A stretch of DNA of 8,237 nt from NIOZ-UU13 sp035528395 (GTDB taxonomy: Bacteria > Planctomycetota > Phycisphaerae > Sedimentisphaerales > Anaerobacaceae), in contig DATKYR010000193.1 in assembly GCA_035528395.1 (NCBI GenBank), positions 1 through 8,237 of the forward strand, read 5' to 3'. Each line of letters opens with the position of its first letter. Position 1 is the stretch's first letter. Shown here piece after piece: positions 6,655 through 8,237 of the stretch. The position numbers were made by a program, and so were the translations under genes. The notes under the pieces were generated by a model. It searched no databases, had not been told where the DNA came from, and worked only from the letters and a program-made list of their open reading frames with translations.

Positions 6655-7023
6655 ATGAATATCTATGTGGGAAATTTGTCCCGTGAGACAACTGAAGACG
6701 AATTGCGTCAGGCTTTTGAAGCTTTTGGCCAAGTTATATCCGTCAAGATCTTAAGGGACAGGGTTACGGGTGAATCAAATGGATTTGGGTTTGTGGAAAT
6801 GCCAGTTTCGGATGAAGGCCAAACCGCAATCAGCGAGCTGAATGGCAAAGATTTGAAGGGACACACCATTAACGTTGAAGAGGGTAGGATGAAAACAAGC
6901 TATCGCAGTGACAGACAAGATAGTTTGGGTGGTGACAGAGACAGACAAGATGGGTTTGGCCGTGGTGGCCGTGGTGACAGAGACAGACGAGATGGTTTTG
7001 ACCGTGGCGGACGTCGCTACTGA
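6655..7023 (+). CDS. RRM-type RNA-binding protein with RGG/Asp-Arg repeat tail
   Basis: This 122-residue protein has a single N-terminal RNA recognition motif. RNP2 is IYVGNL near the start and RNP1 is NGFGFVEM near 42-49, with aromatic residues at the RNA-contact positions. The fold runs to about residue 77 (INVEEG). A low-complexity tail follows, with two copies of a 14-residue unit GDRDR[Q/R]DGF[G/D]RGGR and ends in RRY. Bacterial proteins of this type resemble the cold-inducible Rbp proteins of cyanobacteria and are presumed to bind RNA in the cytosol. The start is ATG 6655, seven bases after AAGGA (6643-6647); the TTG at 6640 precedes that site and is less likely. It stands alone between gene-poor stretches, with its own candidate promoter. 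Confidence 0.92.
   Translation: MNIYVGNLSRETTEDELRQAFEAFGQVISVKILRDRVTGESNGFGFVEMPVSDEGQTAISELNGKDLKGHTINVEEGRMKTSYRSDRQDSLGGDRDRQDGFGRGGRGDRDRRDGFDRGGRRY
6931..7014 (+). repeat. Two tandem 42-bp coding repeats in the RRM gene tail
   Basis: Bases 6931-6972 and 6973-7014 are near-identical 42-bp units, each starting GGTGACAGAGACAGAC and encoding a 14-residue Arg/Gly/Asp block. A partial, diverged unit precedes them at 6907-6930. The repeat stays in frame, so copy number could change without breaking the gene. Confidence 0.85.
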
Positions 7024-7523
7024 CAATGGGTAGTGCCAAAACATGTTATATGCGTTACCGCTCATCCAGAAATAATGGTTCAAAGAACGGCCAGCCCTCT
7101 AGTATCTCCCTGTTCAATTGCGTTCAAGATGCGTGTGACATCGGTCATACTAATTCTCAAGAACAGATATTTGCCATCTTTGGTCCAAGAGTCGGTGACG
7201 AGGCCGTAAAGTGCAAGTGGACCTCGCTAAATATGCCTGTGGAAGATAGAATTTCCTTACAGGGACACATCATTCTATCAGAAATGTGGTGACGTTTCAA
7301 GTATTGGTGTGTGATAGATAGACTCACATTGAGCTGCAAAATATCAGTATTCTTTGATAAATTCGTGTCTCCAAAATGTCTCCACAGATGTCAAATTTGA
7401 CGATTAATGGAAGCACCAAACCTCAAATTCTTGCCCAAAAACACATCTTTTCAAGAATTTTAAAGATAAAATCGGATTAATTAAGTATACGAAGAAAAGA
7501 AATGTATCAAGCAGATAATTCTT
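7024..7523. other. Gene-poor region between RRM gene and S8 fragment
   Basis: No supported gene. An 88-codon plus-strand frame (7026-7292) begins two bases after the RRM stop, without a ribosome site or a recognisable motif, and I do not call it. Structural elements present are a 10-bp perfect palindrome TCAAATTTGA (7391-7400) and an inverted repeat with nine-base arms, AAATTCTTG (7425-7433) and CAAGAATTT (7452-7460), around an 18-base loop. Neither is followed by a clear T run, so I do not call a terminator. Confidence 0.4.
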
Positions 7524-7822
7524 TTAATTGGCCTTACGAGCAGCTTCAACAAAACCAATCGGATTGATCAATCTGCCTCTCTGGAAATCCCAACCTGAGT
7601 CATACAGAAGCTTGTCTATCTGGTCGGGGCGTAGATCGGGATTGACTTGAATACCCAAGGCTACCACGCCAGCATAATAGGGTGCTCCCCAGCTTAATCC
7701 ACCACGAGTCCAGAAGGTATAAGCGTCTTTTGCCTTTTCGCTTGCTGTGGTTCGATGGTCGATGGGAGTAAAGAAGGTGCCTGACTCATGAAAAACGGTC
7801 CCCCCTTTATAGAAAGCGCAGA
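7524..7822 (-). pseudogene. Subtilisin-like S8 peptidase, C-terminal fragment
   Basis: The frame ending at 7524 encodes about 100 residues of the C-terminal catalytic region of an S8 serine protease. It shows FFTPIDHRTTASEKAKDAY, then RGGLSWGAPYYAG with the catalytic serine (codon at 7694-7692) in the position of the family's GTSxAxPxVAG, then VNPDLRPDQIDKLLYDSG and the end FVEAARKAN. The catalytic Asp and His regions that would lie upstream are absent. The open frame extends to 7946, but from about 7823 the opposite strand reads clearly as a dockerin-like module, so the upstream residues of this frame are probably antisense noise. The fragment is therefore a dead remnant truncated at its 5' side. 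Confidence 0.65.
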
Positions 7823-8100
7823 GCCGATAGCTGGCTGGATTGTGCATGCCTGGAGCCTTATTGGTGTGATTGTAGCGATTTGGATCAAAATGGCGGTGTG
7901 GATCTCCGCGACTTTGCCAAATTTGCGGAAAACTGGCTGAACACATGGAACCAACCGCCTATGGTGTATATTGGCGAACCTCGACACCTGAAGAGCAGGA
8001 TATGGATTCCGCAAAGTTGGACGAGATGATGGAGTTCATCGATGAAATGGACTTGGCCATCGACTCCGTGGTGATAGTCCGCAATGGGTACATTGTGCTA
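7823..8100 (+). pseudogene. Dockerin-like module running into a serine hydrolase (beta-lactamase type) N-terminus, frameshifted
   Basis: From 7823 one frame reads ADSWLDCACLEPYWCDC, SDLDQNGGVDLRDFAKFAEN and WLNTWNQPP. This is a dockerin-like repeat with a Ca-binding loop (D-x-D-x-N-G-x-V-D-x-x-D) and the preceding repeat's end, as seen in planctomycete-type secreted proteins. Around 7955-7970 the sense moves to another frame (from ATG 7945): YWRTSTPEEQDMDSAKLDEM, then IDSVVIVRNGYIVL. That matches the start of the mature region of beta-lactamase-fold serine hydrolases, before the SxxK motif. After base 8100 the similarity ends abruptly. The two pieces may be one broken gene with a one-base loss, or two unrelated fragments. 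No start codon or signal peptide belonging to it is visible. Confidence 0.5.
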
Positions 8101-8167
8101 AGTAGGAACGTAAAAAGATTCATATAAGAAGTCCCATTTTGACGACCTTGTTAATAATAAGAACGAA

Positions 8168-8188
8168 GGCGGTGGAACCGCCGGGAGG
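8168..8188 (+). promoter_or_regulatory. Hairpin directly before the transposase ribosome site
   Basis: The arms GGCGGT (8168-8173) and ACCGCC (8177-8182) form a perfect six-base-pair, very GC-rich hairpin with a GGA loop. It abuts the ribosome site GGGAGG (8183-8188), which is followed by ATG 8194. A hairpin here could restrict ribosome access in read-through transcripts, as some insertion sequences do to limit transposition. Confidence 0.4.
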
Positions 8189-8193
8189 TTGTC

Positions 8194-8237
8194 ATGGGAC
8201 AGACAATAAAACTGACAGATCCCCAATGGGACCAGTT
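8194..8237 (+). CDS. Probable transposase, N-terminal 14 codons only
   Basis: ATG 8194 lies five bases after GGGAGG and starts the peptide MGQTIKLTDPQWDQ, cut by the window edge. LTDxQW is a common N-terminal motif of IS4/IS5-superfamily transposases. The visible part is too short to assign a family, and catalytic residues are outside the window. Confidence 0.45.
   Translation, partial: MGQTIKLTDPQWDQ

Larger units (their letters stand above)
8102..8237 (+). mobile_element. Probable left end of an insertion sequence
   Basis: The serine hydrolase similarity breaks at 8100, directly at CTAA (8098-8101), which fits the YTAR target preferred by the IS5 group. A short non-coding leader and a transposase-like start at 8194 follow. 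The right end, terminal inverted repeat and target duplication lie outside the window, so the boundary at 8102 is inferred. Confidence 0.35.

Noticed and set aside
6907..7014. CRISPR-like repeat array
   Set aside because: The repeats are directly adjacent, in frame and encode an RGG-like tail; there are no unique spacers.
7026..7292. 88-codon ORF directly after the RRM gene
   Set aside because: No ribosome site before its ATG, no similarity I recognise, and unremarkable composition.
7425..7460. Transcription terminator at a nine-base inverted repeat
   Set aside because: The loop is long (18 bases), the stem AT-rich, and there is no T run on either strand after it.

Overview
The window holds the end of one housekeeping-type gene, a compact minus-strand operon that looks like an uncharacterised small-molecule pathway, a regulator, an RNA-binding protein gene, and a right-hand zone of gene debris ending in a probable insertion sequence. 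The organism cannot be fixed. Base composition is moderate. The dockerin-like fragment on the right (paired Ca-loop repeats of the type DLDxNGxVDLxDFAxFAxxWL) is a style I associate with Planctomycetota, especially Phycisphaerae. The RRM/RGG protein and the FAD-dependent dehydrogenase occur in many environmental bacteria. I lean towards an uncultured sediment- or water-type bacterium, with low confidence.

Layout, left to right. Bases 1-484 (+) are the C-terminal part of a COG2509-type FAD-dependent dehydrogenase. It converges on a minus-strand operon that runs from about 5310 down to 573. In transcription order the operon encodes a SpeD-family pyruvoyl decarboxylase homologue (4872-5261), a FemAB/GNAT-like acyltransferase (3906-4868), an ATP-grasp ligase (2606-3916), a fold-type III PLP decarboxylase (1203-2630) and a P-loop protein resembling the DUF1611 family (573-1219). 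The last gene is broken by a frameshift and truncated at its 3' end. The genes overlap or are separated by only a few bases, so they are probably co-translated. Upstream, on the same strand, is a TetR-family regulator (5400-6036) whose frame is broken near its start. Its promoter carries two tandem palindromic operators.

Bases 6075-6654 are non-coding apart from promoter signals. An RRM RNA-binding protein with an Arg/Gly/Asp-rich repeated tail follows at 6655-7023. After another gene-poor stretch (7024-7523), the right end holds three disconnected pieces: the C-terminal end of a subtilisin-like S8 peptidase (-), a dockerin-like module running into the N-terminal part of a beta-lactamase-type serine hydrolase with a frame change (+), and what looks like the left end of an insertion sequence with the start of a transposase (+).

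How the operon might work (inference). Two mechanistically different decarboxylases would supply amines. The ATP-grasp enzyme would activate a carboxylate and form an amide or peptide bond. The FemAB/GNAT-like enzyme would add an acyl or aminoacyl group. The product would be a small amide, peptide or modified polyamine. I know no characterised pathway with exactly this set of genes, and this is the best candidate in the window for an undescribed system. Three separate genes here show single-base frame changes, so some may be assembly or sequencing errors.
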